Assembly (NCBI GenBank): GCA_963766445.1
Contig: CAVXZW010000014.1
Coordinates: 62,001 to 126,000, forward strand
From: JAICYJ01 sp963766445
GTDB taxonomy: Bacteria; Actinomycetota; Thermoleophilia; Gaiellales; JAICJC01
Reading direction: 5' to 3'
DNA length: 64,000 bases
The stretch's first letter is position 1; the number at the start of each line of letters is the position of its first letter. Below the pieces are notes generated by a model that made no database searches, was not told the DNA's origin, and was given only the letters and a program-made list of their open reading frames with translations. The translations under genes and the position numbers were made by a program. Shown in pieces: positions 37,637 to 46,852 of this stretch.

Positions 37637-37807
37637 TCAGGCGCGCTCCAGGTTCTGGAGCGCGTCCTTCGGGTACTCCTCGAGCGAGTCCGAGTCACCG
37701 CCCCGGAGGTGTGCGACCGGCTGTCCGGCGGCGTCCTCTCCGTCGCCGATGTAGGTGAACACCTGTCCGTCGATCACAAAACGTGTGCCTGCGACGATCT
37801 CTTCCAC
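37637..37807 (-). CDS. small hypothetical protein (56 aa)
   Basis: Starts at a GTG 5 nt after GGGAGGAG. Sequence: VEEIVAGTRFVIDGQVFTYIGDGEDAAG, then QPVAHLRGGDSDSLEEYPKDALQNLERA. It looks like a small beta-barrel with a C-terminal helix. No family recognised. Strong ribosome-binding site and codon use support it as a real gene. Confidence 0.62.
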   Translation of the reverse strand: MEEIVAGTRFVIDGQVFTYIGDGEDAAGQPVAHLRGGDSDSLEEYPKDALQNLERA

Positions 37808-37893
37808 AGCGGACTCCTCCCGGTTGACGTCATCCGGATGCTACCGGCGGCCGGCAGAAGCCTGCGCCCGGACCGCCCGCTACGGTCTCACGA

Positions 37894-38355
37894 GTGCGCA
37901 GGATCCTGGTGACAGGCATGTCGGGGACGGGCAAGTCGACCGCGCTCGTTGAGCTCGCGCTGCGCGGCTTCCCGGTCGTCGAGACCGACGAGCCCGGTTG
38001 GAAGGAGCTGCGCGACGGCGAGTGGGTGTGGCGGGAGGATCGGATCGCCGAGCTCCTGGCCGCCGACGGCGATCGGACGCTCTACGTCTCAGGTTGCGTG
38101 TCCAACCAGGGACGGTTCTACGACCGCTTCGACGCCGTCGTGCTGCTGAGTGCTCCCGCCAACGTGATCCTGAGCCGGATCGGGAGCCGCATGACGAACG
38201 ACTTTGGAAAGTCTCCGGGCGAGCGGGCGCAGATCCTCGCCGACCTCGAGTCGACGGAGCCCCGGCTGCGGGCCACCTGCACCCACGAGATCGATGCGAC
38301 CAGACCGCTGGAAGACGTGGTCGAGGCCCTGGTCGCCATCGGCCTGTCTGGTTGA
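37894..38355 (+). CDS. P-loop kinase, AAA/shikimate kinase-like
   Basis: 153 residues. Walker A is TGMSGTGKSTALVELA, followed by a DEPGW substrate-region, VSGCVSNQGRFYDRFDAVVLLSAP (Walker B-like strand) and a Lid-like RIGSRMTNDFGKSPGER. Small kinases of this type phosphorylate nucleosides, sugars or unknown small molecules. A TACGGT box 7 nt upstream fixes the GTG start. Ends at a long hairpin. Confidence 0.82.
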   Translation: MRRILVTGMSGTGKSTALVELALRGFPVVETDEPGWKELRDGEWVWREDRIAELLAADGDRTLYVSGCVSNQGRFYDRFDAVVLLSAPANVILSRIGSRMTNDFGKSPGERAQILADLESTEPRLRATCTHEIDATRPLEDVVEALVAIGLSG

Positions 38356-38361
38356 CAGGTG

Positions 38362-38401
38362 CCGGAGCCAGGTGAAACAGTCGCTTCAACACTGGCTCCG
38401 G
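38362..38401 (+). terminator. long perfect-stem hairpin after the kinase gene
   Basis: CCGGAGCCAG pairs perfectly with CTGGCTCCGG over 10 bp, and an inner TGAA/TTCA dyad lies in the 20-nt loop. It starts 6 nt after the stop codon. Rho-independent-like termination without U-tract, or mRNA 3'-end protection, is likely. Confidence 0.5.
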
Positions 38402-38470
38402 CGACGATCATGGGAAGGACTCGAATGCGTGGGCGGCCCGACTCGCCGGCTCGGGCGACCATCATGGGAA
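38401..38470 (+). repeat. 16-bp direct repeat flanking two in-frame ATG codons
   Basis: GCGACGATCATGGGAA (38401-38416) and GCGACCATCATGGGAA (38455-38470) differ at one base and are 54 bp apart, so their ATG codons (38410, 38464) are in the same frame. This creates alternative starts for the S53 protease. Confidence 0.55.
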
Positions 38471-40832
38471 TCGGGGGCTGTGGGTGGCCGCCATCCTGGT
38501 CATCTCGTTCGGCGCCCTGCTGACGCAGGCGGCTCCCGGCGACGCCGCCTCGCATTCCGGTGGCAGCGGCGAACCGCAATCACGCCGAGTGCCGCTGCGA
38601 CCGGCAGCGCCCGGCGCTCAGATCACGGTCACGCTTGCACTTCACGCCGCGCCACGCTCGATCACTGGCGCTGCTCGCGTCACGTGCCGGGCGCACGGCC
38701 GCGGCCGGCGCGGTGGTTGCGCGCGCGGTTCGGACCGACACGCGCGACGACGGCTGCGGCCGACCGCTACCTAGCGCGTCACGGCCTGTCGGTCAGCGCC
38801 GAGGGCATCCTCACCCGTACCTATGCCGGATCGGTCGCGGCCGCGTCGCAGGCGTTTGGAACACCGGTCATGCTCTACCGGCAGGACGGCGCGCTGTTCC
38901 GGGCACCGGCGCTGCGGCCGTCGCTTCCGCGGGGCCTGGCCCGGCGTGTCAGCTCCATCGACGGCCTCAGCAGCCGCGCGATCGCGCATCCGCTAGCCGG
39001 CCGCGCCGCCGCGGCGGCGACGTTGAGCATCGTGCGCAGGCGCATCACAGCTCCAGGCGCTGGGGCGCGGCTACCAGCCGGCCCAGTTCGCCTCGCCCGA
39101 CGGCTACGACTTCCAGTCACTGCTCGACGCCGGCCACGCCGGCCAGGCCGACACGCTGGCCCTGATCGAGTTCTCGAACTACACGCCCAGCAACGTCGCC
39201 GCGTACCAGGCCTGCTACGGCACCACCGTGCCGATCACCGACGTATCGGTGAACGGCGGCACAACCGATCGCAGTGGTGCCGGGGAGGTGCAGCTGGACG
39301 AGGAGGTGGCTGCCACAGCGGCCCCGGGGCTGAGCCACATCTACACCTACATCGCGCCGAACGACGGCTCGACCAGCTGGGGCTCGCTGATTGACTCGAT
39401 CATCGAGGACCAGCCTACGACCCACACGAACATCGTGTCCATCAGCTGGGGCGACTGTGAGTACCCCGCGTTGTTCCCGAGCATGCGATCGGATGACACC
39501 GAGTTCCAGCTGGCGAAGGCGACCGGGCTCACCGTGGTCGCGGCCAGCGGCGACGCCGGTTCGGACGACTGCGGGCCCGGCTCACTCACCTACCGTGTGG
39601 ACTATCCATCGTCGTCGCCCTGGGTGACGGGCGTGGGCGGCACGTCGCTGCACCTGGGGACGACGGGCAGCTCGCACGAGACGACCTGGGGACACCCCGA
39701 CAGCGACCGCGGGGACGGCGGAGGCGGGGGCGCTTCGATCCTCTACCCGATGCCGTCCTGGCAGGCCGCGCCGGGTGTCATCTCGTCCGATACGCACTCC
39801 ACCTGTGGCGCCGCGAACGACCAGCCCTGCCGCGAGGTGCCCGACGTCTCGTTTGATGCAAACCCCGTCACGGGCTACATCATCTACAGCGGCGGCAAAT
39901 GGCGCGTGTTCGGTGGCACGAGCTGCGGCGCTCCGCTGCTGGCCGCGATCATCGCCGACGCCGACACGTACTCGATCGCGCACGGCGGAGGGCGGATGGG
40001 AGGGTCGGCAAACCCGTTCTTCTACGCACACGCGGGCGCGCCGCTCTTCCGCGACATCACCGCGGGGTCGAACAACATCTACGGACTTCCCTCTCTCTAC
40101 CCCGCGACGGCGAGCTACGACATGGCAACGGGGCTCGGCGCGCCGGGCGGGGCGGAGCTGGCACAGCTGCTGCTCGCCGACACGCAGGGCGCCACCGCCG
40201 ATCAGACGACGCTGTCAGCGGCTGAGTCGGCGAGCGTCATCACGCCCGCCGCGGGCGCCACGCTCCACGGCACGTTGACCAACCAGACAACGGGACATCC
40301 GCTCGCCGGGCGCACGATCACCATCGTCAACACGTACAGCTACCTGGGCGAGGTCCGAAGGGCGGATCTCAGCGACGTGACCGACACGGCCGGCAACTGG
40401 TCGCTGCCGGTGACCACCGCCGACGCGCCCACGAGAATGGTTTGGCGGGCGTTCTACAGCGGCGACGCCGGCATCGCGCCGTCCGGCTCCGGCGAGCTCA
40501 CGCTGTTCGTCCAGCCGTCCCTGACCCTGGCGGCCACGGCGACGTGGACGGGGAGCTCCTACAGCATCGCCCACGGTGTCACGTTCACCGTGAAGGGGCA
40601 GAGCACGCCAAACATGGCGGGTAAACGGCTGACCGTGCAGACCCGCGCCGCGACCGCGACGGCGTGGAAGTCCACCACCACAGCTCCGATGGTTGCTGCC
40701 GACGGCACCTACGCAGCCGGGTTCGCCTTCCCTTCGGCCGGCCGGTTCTACCTGCGGTTCAGCTACACCGGCTCGACGAAGGGGCCGTGGCGGAGCGCGT
40801 ATTCGCCGAAGAAGCTGTTCGTCGTCTCCTGA
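38410..40832 (+). CDS. secreted S53-family (sedolisin/kumamolisin-like) serine-carboxyl protease (frameshifts in the pro-region)
   Basis: About 800 residues after joining. Signal peptide (LWVAAILVISFGALLTQAAPGDAA), then an activation pro-domain broken by three or four frame changes between 38480 and 39050 (ITVTLALHAAPRS, RFGPTRATTAAADRYLARHGLSV). The catalytic domain is continuous from GYQPAQFASPDGYDF. Active-site elements: Glu/Asp in GEVQLDEEVA, the oxyanion Asp in SISWGD and the Ser in GGTSCGAPLLAAI. Calcium-site residues follow near TGLGAPGG. About 200 residues of Ig-like C-terminal domain come last. Such proteases act at acid pH outside the cell. Start could be 38410 or 38464. Confidence 0.82.
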
Positions 40833-40884
40833 GCCGTGAGTTGGGCAGGTGCGGGCGCCGGCGGCCTGACCTATCCTGGCTGAA

Positions 40885-41865
40885 ATGGCATCCGCAACGA
40901 CGCCCCAGCTTCCGGAGCTGCACCTGAGCGACTGGCGCGCGACCAAGGACACGCTGCATCTCTACTGCCAGGTCGTGGGCAAGATCCGGCTGGCGGCCAC
41001 ATCACCTCGCAACCACTGGTGGAACGTTCCGCTCTACGTCGACGTGCGTGGCCTGACGACACGGCGCCTGCACGATGGACGAACGACGTTCGACATCACC
41101 CTCGACTTCATCGACCACGCGCTTGTGGTGCGCACGGCCGATGGCCGCAGGCGGTCGTTCGATCTCGCCTCTGGAGTGCCGGTCGCCGAGTTCGACTTCC
41201 GCCTCCACGGGCTGCTGGCGGAGCTCGGCATCGACGTCGACATCGTCGAGCTGCCGTTCGGCATTGCCGTGAAGACGCCGTTTCCCGAGGATGTCGAGCA
41301 CGCATCGTGGGATCGCGACGCGGTCGAACGATTCGGCCGGGTGCTGGACTGGTCGGACTCGGTGTTCGAGGAGTTCAGCGGCTGGTTCAACGGCAAGACC
41401 AGCCCCGTGCACCTGTTCTGGCACAGCCTCGACCTGGCCGTGACCCGTTTCTCGGGCCGGCGCGTCCCGCCCGCCGCCGCCGACCCGGTGACGCAGGAGG
41501 CGTATTCGCACGAGGTGATCTCGTTCGGGTTCTGGACTGGGGACGACACCATCGGCGACGCCGCCTACTACTCGTACACCGCGCCCGAGCCGGAAGGGCT
41601 GCGCGACCAGCCGCTGCCGGTGGGCGAGTGGCTGGAGTGGGGCTCGGGCTCGCTGGCCGTGCTCCGGTACGACGACGTGCGCCGTGCGCCCGATCCGCGA
41701 CGCGCATTGCTCGCCTTCTGCGAGGCGACGTACGAGGCGGGCGCCGGCCTGGCCGGCTGGGACACGGGCGAATTCGGGTCGAGCTGGTGCCCAACCCCGG
41801 CTCAGCTTCAGCAGCTCCAGCGCGATGCGCGTGCCGACCTGGGGCGGACGACCCCGGGATCCTGA
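40885..41865 (+). CDS. DUF5996-family protein
   Basis: 326 residues, no signal or membrane segment. Conserved features fit DUF5996: LPELHLSDWRATKDTLHLYCQVVGKIRL, NHWWNVPLYV, TSPVHLFWHSLDLAVTRFSGR, EAYSHEVISFGFWTGDD, and a C-terminal SSWCPTP. The family is widespread in soil bacteria and has no known function. His and Trp clusters suggest a small-molecule or metal site. TATCCT box at 40872-40877, 7 nt before the ATG, fixes the start. Confidence 0.85.
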   Translation: MASATTPQLPELHLSDWRATKDTLHLYCQVVGKIRLAATSPRNHWWNVPLYVDVRGLTTRRLHDGRTTFDITLDFIDHALVVRTADGRRRSFDLASGVPVAEFDFRLHGLLAELGIDVDIVELPFGIAVKTPFPEDVEHASWDRDAVERFGRVLDWSDSVFEEFSGWFNGKTSPVHLFWHSLDLAVTRFSGRRVPPAAADPVTQEAYSHEVISFGFWTGDDTIGDAAYYSYTAPEPEGLRDQPLPVGEWLEWGSGSLAVLRYDDVRRAPDPRRALLAFCEATYEAGAGLAGWDTGEFGSSWCPTPAQLQQLQRDARADLGRTTPGS

Positions 41866-41942
41866 TCCGGCCGGCGGGCGGCGCCGGGCGGACGGGCACG
41901 ACGGCTGGATTGGCGCGGGGTGGGCGCGGGTATCGTCGACCC

Positions 41943-42992
41943 ATGGCTGGGACGGTTAGGGAGCCGGTCGAGGACGCGCCGGAGTCCTCCGCGCATGAGG
42001 CAGGGTTGAGGTACGTGTCCGATCGCGAGTCTGGATTCGGCCGGCGCAGACGCGGCAAAGGGTTTCAGTACGTCGACGCAGATGGCGGCCCCCTGTCGAG
42101 CGAGCAGGTGGAGCGAATCGAGGCGTTGGCGATCCCGCCGGCATGGACCGACGTGTGGATCTGCCGGTCGGCGAACGGGCACCTGCAGGCTACCGGCCGG
42201 GACGCTCGCGGCCGCAAGCAATACCGCTACCACCCTCGCTGGACGGAGGTGCGCGATGAGACCAAGTACCATCGCCTGCTCGCGTTCGCCGGGGCGCTGC
42301 CGCGGATCCGCCGCCGCGTGGAGGAGGACATGTCACGCAAGGCGTTGAGCCGGGAACGCGTAATAGCCACCGTCGTGCATCTCCTGGACACCACCAACAT
42401 CCGGGTCGGAAACGACGAATACGCGCGGGACAACAGGTCGTTCGGCCTGACCACAATGCGCGAACGCCACGTGGAGGTGGACGGCTCGCATATCACCTTT
42501 CGGTTTCGCGGAAAGAGCGGGAAGATGCACGACGTCGAGCTGACCGATCCACGCGCCGCACGTGTGCTGAAGCGCTGCGAGGAGCTGCCAGGGCAGGAGC
42601 TGTTCCAGTACGTGGACGGCGAGGGCGAGGTGGTCGACATCGACTCCGACGACGTCAACGGCTACATCCAGGATGTCTCGGGAGGCGACTTCACGGCCAA
42701 GGACTTCCGCACATGGTCAGGCACGGTGCTCGCGGCCTGGGCGTTGCAGGAGCTGGGCGAGTTCGACTCGAAGACGCAGGCGAAGCGGCAGGTCGTGGCG
42801 GCCGTCAAATCCGTCTCGGAGGAGCTCGGAAACACGCCGGCGGTGTGCCGCCGCTGCTACGTCCATCCCGAGGTGCTGGATGCGCATCTGGAGGGCACCT
42901 TGCGTGACGTGCTCGGGAAGGCGGCAGCCCGTACCGGGCTGACCGCGCACGAGGCGGCCGTGCTCGCCCTGCTCAAGTCGACCGGCCCCTGA
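41943..42992 (+). CDS. DNA topoisomerase IB (poxvirus-like)
   Basis: 349 residues, typical of bacterial type IB enzymes. N-terminal domain GKGFQYVDADGGPLSSEQVERIEALAIPPAWTDVWIC. Catalytic residues are the Arg in NIRVGNDEYA, the Lys in FRFRGKSGK, the Arg in FTAKDFRTWSGT and the nucleophile Tyr in CRRCYVHPEV. The enzyme relaxes supercoils by a 3'-phosphotyrosine nick. Leaderless: TATCGT box 6 nt before the ATG. It stands at the edge of the stress gene island. Confidence 0.93.
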   Translation: MAGTVREPVEDAPESSAHEAGLRYVSDRESGFGRRRRGKGFQYVDADGGPLSSEQVERIEALAIPPAWTDVWICRSANGHLQATGRDARGRKQYRYHPRWTEVRDETKYHRLLAFAGALPRIRRRVEEDMSRKALSRERVIATVVHLLDTTNIRVGNDEYARDNRSFGLTTMRERHVEVDGSHITFRFRGKSGKMHDVELTDPRAARVLKRCEELPGQELFQYVDGEGEVVDIDSDDVNGYIQDVSGGDFTAKDFRTWSGTVLAAWALQELGEFDSKTQAKRQVVAAVKSVSEELGNTPAVCRRCYVHPEVLDAHLEGTLRDVLGKAAARTGLTAHEAAVLALLKSTGP

Positions 42993-42997
42993 GCTGT

Positions 42998-43488
42998 TCA
43001 GACCGGATGACCGGGCCGGACGTCCATCGCCTCCCGGGTGAGCAGCGGCTCCTGTCGGGGGACCTCCGCATCCGCCAGCGGCTCGAGCAGGAACCCCTCG
43101 TGATCTCCGAACGGGTGGCGTGACACGATCCGCCCGATCAGCCTGACAGGGCAGTCGTCGAGCAGGGGAACGCCGCCGGGACCCGCCGTCCAGGCGATGT
43201 CCGAAAGCTTGTCGGTGTCGTCACCCGTCTCACCGCCGAACAGCACGGCCAGGTCGTGGCGGTCTGCGGGCACCAGGTGCACCGCCAACCCGGGTGAGGA
43301 GACGGCGATCCGGTAGCGTCAGGTTTGCCGTGGACAGGCAGACGAGCATCCGGGCCGGCTTCATGCTGGCCTGTGTGGCGAATCCGACCAGACAGCCGTC
43401 ACGGCGGTCGCCGTGACAGGCGGTGACGATGTGCAGCGGCATGCTGCCGCCGCCTCGCCACGCGTTCGACGAGCGTCAGCTCGGTCAC
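42998..43488 (-). CDS. flavin reductase-like (FMN-binding split barrel) protein, two frameshifts
   Basis: About 163 residues after repair. Begins at a GTG overlapping the YihY stop (GTGA): VTELTLVERVARR, then SMPLHIVTACHGDRRDGCLVGFATQASMKPARMLVCLSTANLTYRIAVSSPGLAVHLV, the flavin reductase signature, then LAVLFGGETGDDTDK and GRIVSRHPFGDHEGFLLEP. Breaks near 43450 and 43316 are each healed by removing one G or C (acgctacc to acgtacc). These domains bind FMN and reduce it or quench oxidants. Ends 6 nt from the convergent topoisomerase stop. Confidence 0.8.
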
Positions 43489-44423
43489 TTGTGCTGGGCG
43501 GTCAGCGTCTCGGACGGTCGCGCCCCGGCCATGATCTCCCGTGTCCGCTCGACCTCGGCGTTGATCTCAGCTGCGAACAGGATCGCCACGCTGCACAGCC
43601 ACAGCCACGTCAACGTGACGATCACCGCCGACAGCGACCCCCAGGCCTTGTTGTAGGACGAGAACCCCGATGCGTAGACACCGAACAGCGCCGACCCGAC
43701 GATCCAGAGCACCGCAGCCGTGACCGCTCCCGGCGTGATGAACTGCAGCCGGGGATGGTCGACGTCGGGGCCGAGGTAGAGGATGGCGCCGAACGCTGCC
43801 AGCAGCAGCGCGAACAGGATCGGCCACTGCAGCGTCCACCACAGCCACGACACGGCGCCCGGGTAGCCGCTTGCGTGGCCCACCCATCCGGTCATGTACG
43901 GCGCCAGCACGAGCACCGCGAACATCACGACCAGTGCCGCTGTCAAGATCAGGGTGATCAGGAACGCGGACACACGCTGGCGGATGAAGTTTCGCTGTTC
44001 GCGGCGCTCGTAGGCGATGTTCAAACCCCACATCGCGGTCTGCACGGCGCCCATCAGCGACGCCACTGCCAGTACGAGCCCGACGATCACCATCACCCGA
44101 CCGCCCTGCGAGCTCGACACCTGCTGCAGGTTGCTGCGGATCAGATCCTGCGCGCTTGCGGGCACGACGCCGTTGAGCCTGTCCACCAGCTTGTTGATGC
44201 TGCCGGGGCCGGCCGTCAGGTTGAGGACGCCGAGCGCGACGATCAGCGCCGAGGGGATCGCGAAGAACGTGCCGTAGGCGACACCCTTGGCGACGCTCGT
44301 CATGTTGTCGGCCATCGTCCGCTTGGCGGCCCGCACGAGGACGCTCTTGAAGTCGCTTGAGGTCAGATCCGCGAGATCGGGTTCGGCTTTGCGCCGAGCG
44401 GGGCTGCTGATCGGTGTCGACAT
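43485..44423 (-). CDS. YihY/BrkB-family inner-membrane protein
   Basis: 312 residues. Six hydrophobic helices with the YihY motif VLVRAAKRTMADNMTSVAKGVAYGTFFAIPSALIVALGVL near the N-terminus and DHPRLQFITPGAVTAAVLWIVGSALFGVYASGFSSYNKAWGSLSAVIVTLTWLWLCSVAILFAAEINAEVER at the C-terminus. The family was once annotated as ribonuclease BN but has no nuclease; function unknown. It is between a small membrane gene and the flavin reductase, all on the minus strand in one operon. Confidence 0.9.
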   Translation of the reverse strand: MSTPISSPARRKAEPDLADLTSSDFKSVLVRAAKRTMADNMTSVAKGVAYGTFFAIPSALIVALGVLNLTAGPGSINKLVDRLNGVVPASAQDLIRSNLQQVSSSQGGRVMVIVGLVLAVASLMGAVQTAMWGLNIAYERREQRNFIRQRVSAFLITLILTAALVVMFAVLVLAPYMTGWVGHASGYPGAVSWLWWTLQWPILFALLLAAFGAILYLGPDVDHPRLQFITPGAVTAAVLWIVGSALFGVYASGFSSYNKAWGSLSAVIVTLTWLWLCSVAILFAAEINAEVERTREIMAGARPSETLTAQHK

Positions 44424-44426
44424 CGC

Positions 44427-44636
44427 TCAGGCGACGTCGGCGTCGTCGGCCGCGAACCGGCGTTCGATGAGATCGTTCAGCGCCTTGGTCAGCAGGGTGG
44501 ACAGGACGGCAACGCCGATGTATGCGATCCACTGCTTCTTGGCCACGCTGCGCTGCCGTGACTTGGTCTTGCGGGCGCGCATCGTGCCGGTCACGGCCGG
44601 ACGCACCACGAGCTCCGCTACCTCTGCTACACCCAT
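44427..44636 (-). CDS. small membrane protein, YihY-associated
   Basis: 69 residues: a basic N-terminal half (RARKTKSRQRSVAKKQ) and one hydrophobic helix (WIAYIGVAVLSTLLTKAL). Starts at an ATG behind GAGGAGGGAG. First gene of the YihY operon, 3 nt before the YihY start. A sigma-B-like promoter lies at 44668-44692. Function unknown. Confidence 0.7.
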   Translation of the reverse strand: MGVAEVAELVVRPAVTGTMRARKTKSRQRSVAKKQWIAYIGVAVLSTLLTKALNDLIERRFAADDADVA

Positions 44637-44667
44637 GTCAGCTCCCTCCTCGCGTTTCGCCCTGCTG

Positions 44668-44692
44668 ATACCCGCAGGCGCGGCGTTTGAAC
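44668..44692 (-). promoter_or_regulatory. sigma-B-like promoter of the YihY operon
   Basis: On the minus strand GTTCAA, 13 nt, GGGTAT. This matches GTTT(A/G)n-N13-15-GGGTAT of general-stress sigma factors at -10 and in 3-4 of the -35 positions. It ends 32 nt before the ATG at 44636. Confidence 0.45.
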
Positions 44693-44721
44693 CGGCGGCT
44701 CAGCAATCCACAGCCGCGGCT

Positions 44722-44747
44722 GTTTGTCGCGCCCGCAGCGGGGGTAC
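44722..44747 (+). promoter_or_regulatory. sigma-B-like promoter of the small stress gene
   Basis: GTTTGT (44722-44727), 14 nt, GGGTAC (44742-44747). Close to the sigma-B consensus. It sits 31 nt before the ATG at 44779. Confidence 0.55.
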
Positions 44748-44778
44748 GTCGCGAATCGTGACAACGAGGAGGAGGATC

Positions 44779-44991
44779 ATGGCTGTCAAGAACGAGAAGC
44801 AGTACGAGGCGCTGAAGGACAAGGGCATGTCCAAGCAGCGGGCGGCGAAGATCGCCAACTCGCCGGACGCCTCCAAGCACGGCGGCGAGCGCTCGGGCTC
44901 GGGTGGCGACGCATCGCAGGGCGGCACCACGGCGCAGAAGAAAGCCGCCGGCCGCAAGGGCGGGAAGGCGACCGCTAGGAAGCACTCGTAG
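44779..44991 (+). CDS. small basic protein, DUF7218/KGG-type
   Basis: 70 residues, Lys/Gly-rich and disordered: MAVKNEKQYEALKDKGMSKQRAAKIANSPDASKHGG, then AGRKGGKATARKHS. The LKDKGMSKQRAAKIANS motif is typical of small proteins found next to stress genes in Actinobacteria. The function may be nucleic-acid or desiccation related, but this is inference. Ribosome-binding site GAGGAGGAGG. Followed 27 nt later by the DUF6582-like gene in the same direction. Confidence 0.78.
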   Translation: MAVKNEKQYEALKDKGMSKQRAAKIANSPDASKHGGERSGSGGDASQGGTTAQKKAAGRKGGKATARKHS

Positions 44992-45018
44992 CTGGCCGGT
45001 GAACGAGGAGGTTGTTCG

Positions 45019-45344
45019 ATGTCGTCGGAGAAGCAGAAGCAGGCCGCTCGAAAGAACATCAAGAAGGCGCAGGCCGCTCGACGCAAGCAGGGCGGAAACG
45101 GGGCGTCGGGGATGTCGACCGCGGAAAACGACCGGCTCAAGGACACCCAGTTCGCGTTCCCGGATCAGCGCAAGGAACCGCTGAACGACGCCGCTCACGT
45201 GCGAAACGCGATTGCCCGGTTCGATCAGGTCGACGACGTGTCGGACGCAGAGCGCGACGAGGCGTGGAAGCGGATCTGCGGGCGGCGGACCGCTTCGACG
45301 TCGAGGTCGAGGCGCGCAGCTGGAGACAGTTGATCAACAACTAA
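45019..45344 (+). CDS. small stress-associated protein with DUF6582-like C-terminus (frameshift at ~45283)
   Basis: About 107 residues. N-terminus is basic (SSEKQKQAARKNIKKAQAARRKQ), the middle has FAFPDQRKEPLNDAAHVRNAIARFDQV, and after one lost base the end reads RAADRFDVEVEARSWRQLINN. The NDAAHVRNAIARF and AWKRI..AADRFDVEV blocks are recurrent in DUF6582-type phage/stress proteins. Shine-Dalgarno GAGGAGG. Confidence 0.7.
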
Positions 45345-45408
45345 CACTCCCTCGTGCAGGCGCCCGCCACGGCCGGGTGTCGGTGTCGGAGCAGTCGGTT
45401 CCGGGTAG

Positions 45409-46593
45409 TCACCCGAGATCGCCAGTTCCTCCAACCCAAGCCGCGGGGAACTCCTCAGCTCCGCATTCGATCGAGCCGAGGCGTTCACCGTCGGAGTCGA
45501 GGAGGAGCTGCTGCTGGTCGACCGGTCCCATTCGCTGAGCCCGGTCGCCGCTCAGCTCCTGGCCTTCCTCGGAGACGATGACCGGTTCCATCCGGAGCTC
45601 TCGCCGTCGCAGATCGAGATCGTGTCGGGGATCCATCTTCACGCCGCCGGGGCGGTGGCGGATCTCGTTCAGGGTCGCCGCCTCGTCGTCGACGCACTGA
45701 ACGGAGAGGCACGGCTCGTGGGGCCTCGCGGCACACCCGTCTGCGACCTGCTGCCGGCGGTCTCACCGGGATCCCGGTACGCCGCCATCGAGCAGCGGTA
45801 CCGGTGGGCGGCGCACCGCGCAGGGTTGGCCGCCGGCGTGCATGTCCATCTCGGGGTTCCCGGCGCGGACCGGCTGCTGGCCGTCTACAACGCGCTGCGC
45901 GGGCTGATGCCGCAGATAGCCGCGCTGGCGGCGTCTGCGCCGTTCTTCGCCGGACGCGACAGCGGTCTTGCCAGCGTCCGGCCCAAGCTCTCGGATGCGC
46001 TGCCGCGCCAGGGCGTGGGGCCCGCGTTCGCCACCTGGAACGACGTTGCCGAGCGGCTGGCGTGGGGTGCTCGATCGGGCGCCTTCCTCGACCACACCGA
46101 GCTCTGGTGGGAGTGCCGTCTTCATCCCCGGATTCGGCACGATCGAGGTTCGCGTACCCGACGCGCAATCGTCGATCGGCGAGGTGGAGGCGCTGGCCAC
46201 GATGGTGCACTGCATGGTGCGATGGCTGGCCGCCCGCCACGATGCCGGACAGCCGCTGCCCGCGCATGCGTCGTTTGCGATATCGGAGAACCGGTGGCGT
46301 GCGGCCACGACGGAGTCGAGGGCGAGCTGATCGATCTCGACCGGATGCGGATCGCCCGCACGCGGAGCCTGCTCGAACAGCTGCTCGACCAGATCGGCGA
46401 GCACGCCCAGTCGGCGGCCGAAACTCGCGCACTGGAACGGGCCCGTCGGCGGTTGGATTCGCCGCACCCTCGTCGACAGCGGGCCACCGTGATGCGCGGC
46501 GGCTTGGAGGCGCTGATCGAGGAGTCCGCCGACGTAACCGAGAACGGCGAGCATACGCCCAGCCCGCAGGGGGTAGGAGGTCATTATGAGTGA
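45409..46593 (+). CDS. carboxylate-amine ligase, GCS2/YbdK family (frameshifts at ~46118 and ~46298; start unresolved)
   Basis: About 370-390 residues. The family opening FTVGVEEELLLVDRSHSLSP is followed by LSPSQIEIVSGIH, GVHVHLGVPGADRLLAVYNALRGLMPQIAALAASAPFFAGRDSGLASVR, and after a break FGTIEVRVPDAQSSIGEV and SFAISENRWRAA. The YbdK-like enzymes ligate glutamate and cysteine or unknown carboxylate-amine pairs using ATP. No ATG/GTG/TTG exists in frame before residue FTVG (open only from 45409), so the start may be hidden by another indel. The stop overlaps the next gene by 8 nt. Confidence 0.82.
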   Translation, partial: SPEIASSSNPSRGELLSSAFDRAEAFTVGVEEELLLVDRSHSLSPVAAQLLAFLGDDDRFHPELSPSQIEIVSGIHLHAAGAVADLVQGRRLVVDALNGEARLVGPRGTPVCDLLPAVSPGSRYAAIEQRYRWAAHRAGLAAGVHVHLGVPGADRLLAVYNALRGLMPQIAALAASAPFFAGRDSGLASVRPKLSDALPRQGVGPAFATWNDVAERLAWGARSGAFLDHTELWWECRLHPRIRHDRGSRTRRAIVDRRGGGAGHDGALHGAMAGRPPRCRTAAARACVVCDIGEPVACGHDGVEGELIDLDRMRIARTRSLLEQLLDQIGEHAQSAAETRALERARRRLDSPHPRRQRATVMRGGLEALIEESADVTENGEHTPSPQGVGGHYE

Positions 46594-46852
46594 GCAGCCC
46601 GCCGAGATCGTCCCCTACAAGGACGGCCCACTGGTGATCCGAGGCGCGTTCGCCCTCCGCGACGAGCAGGGCCGTGAGATCGACGCGGGACGCCGCACCG
46701 TTGCGCTCTGTCGCTGCGGGCGCTCGCAGCTTCGCCCGTTCTGCGATGGGTCCCATCGGCTCGCCGGGTTTCGCGCCGAGGGTGGTCTAAGCGCCGCGGC
46801 CGCCCGCCGCCACGAGCTCGTGGCGAGCGTCGATGCCGAGCGGCACCAGTAA
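46586..46852 (+). CDS. CDGSH iron-sulfur domain protein
   Basis: 88 residues. The motif CRCGRSQLRPFCDGSH supplies the three Cys and one His that bind a 2Fe-2S cluster in the CDGSH family; one domain only. N-terminus VPYKDGPLVIRGAFALRDEQG is family-typical. It overlaps the GCS2 stop and is part of that operon. Its 3' end overlaps the convergent redox-enzyme gene by 66 bp. Confidence 0.88.
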   Translation: MSEQPAEIVPYKDGPLVIRGAFALRDEQGREIDAGRRTVALCRCGRSQLRPFCDGSHRLAGFRAEGGLSAAAARRHELVASVDAERHQ

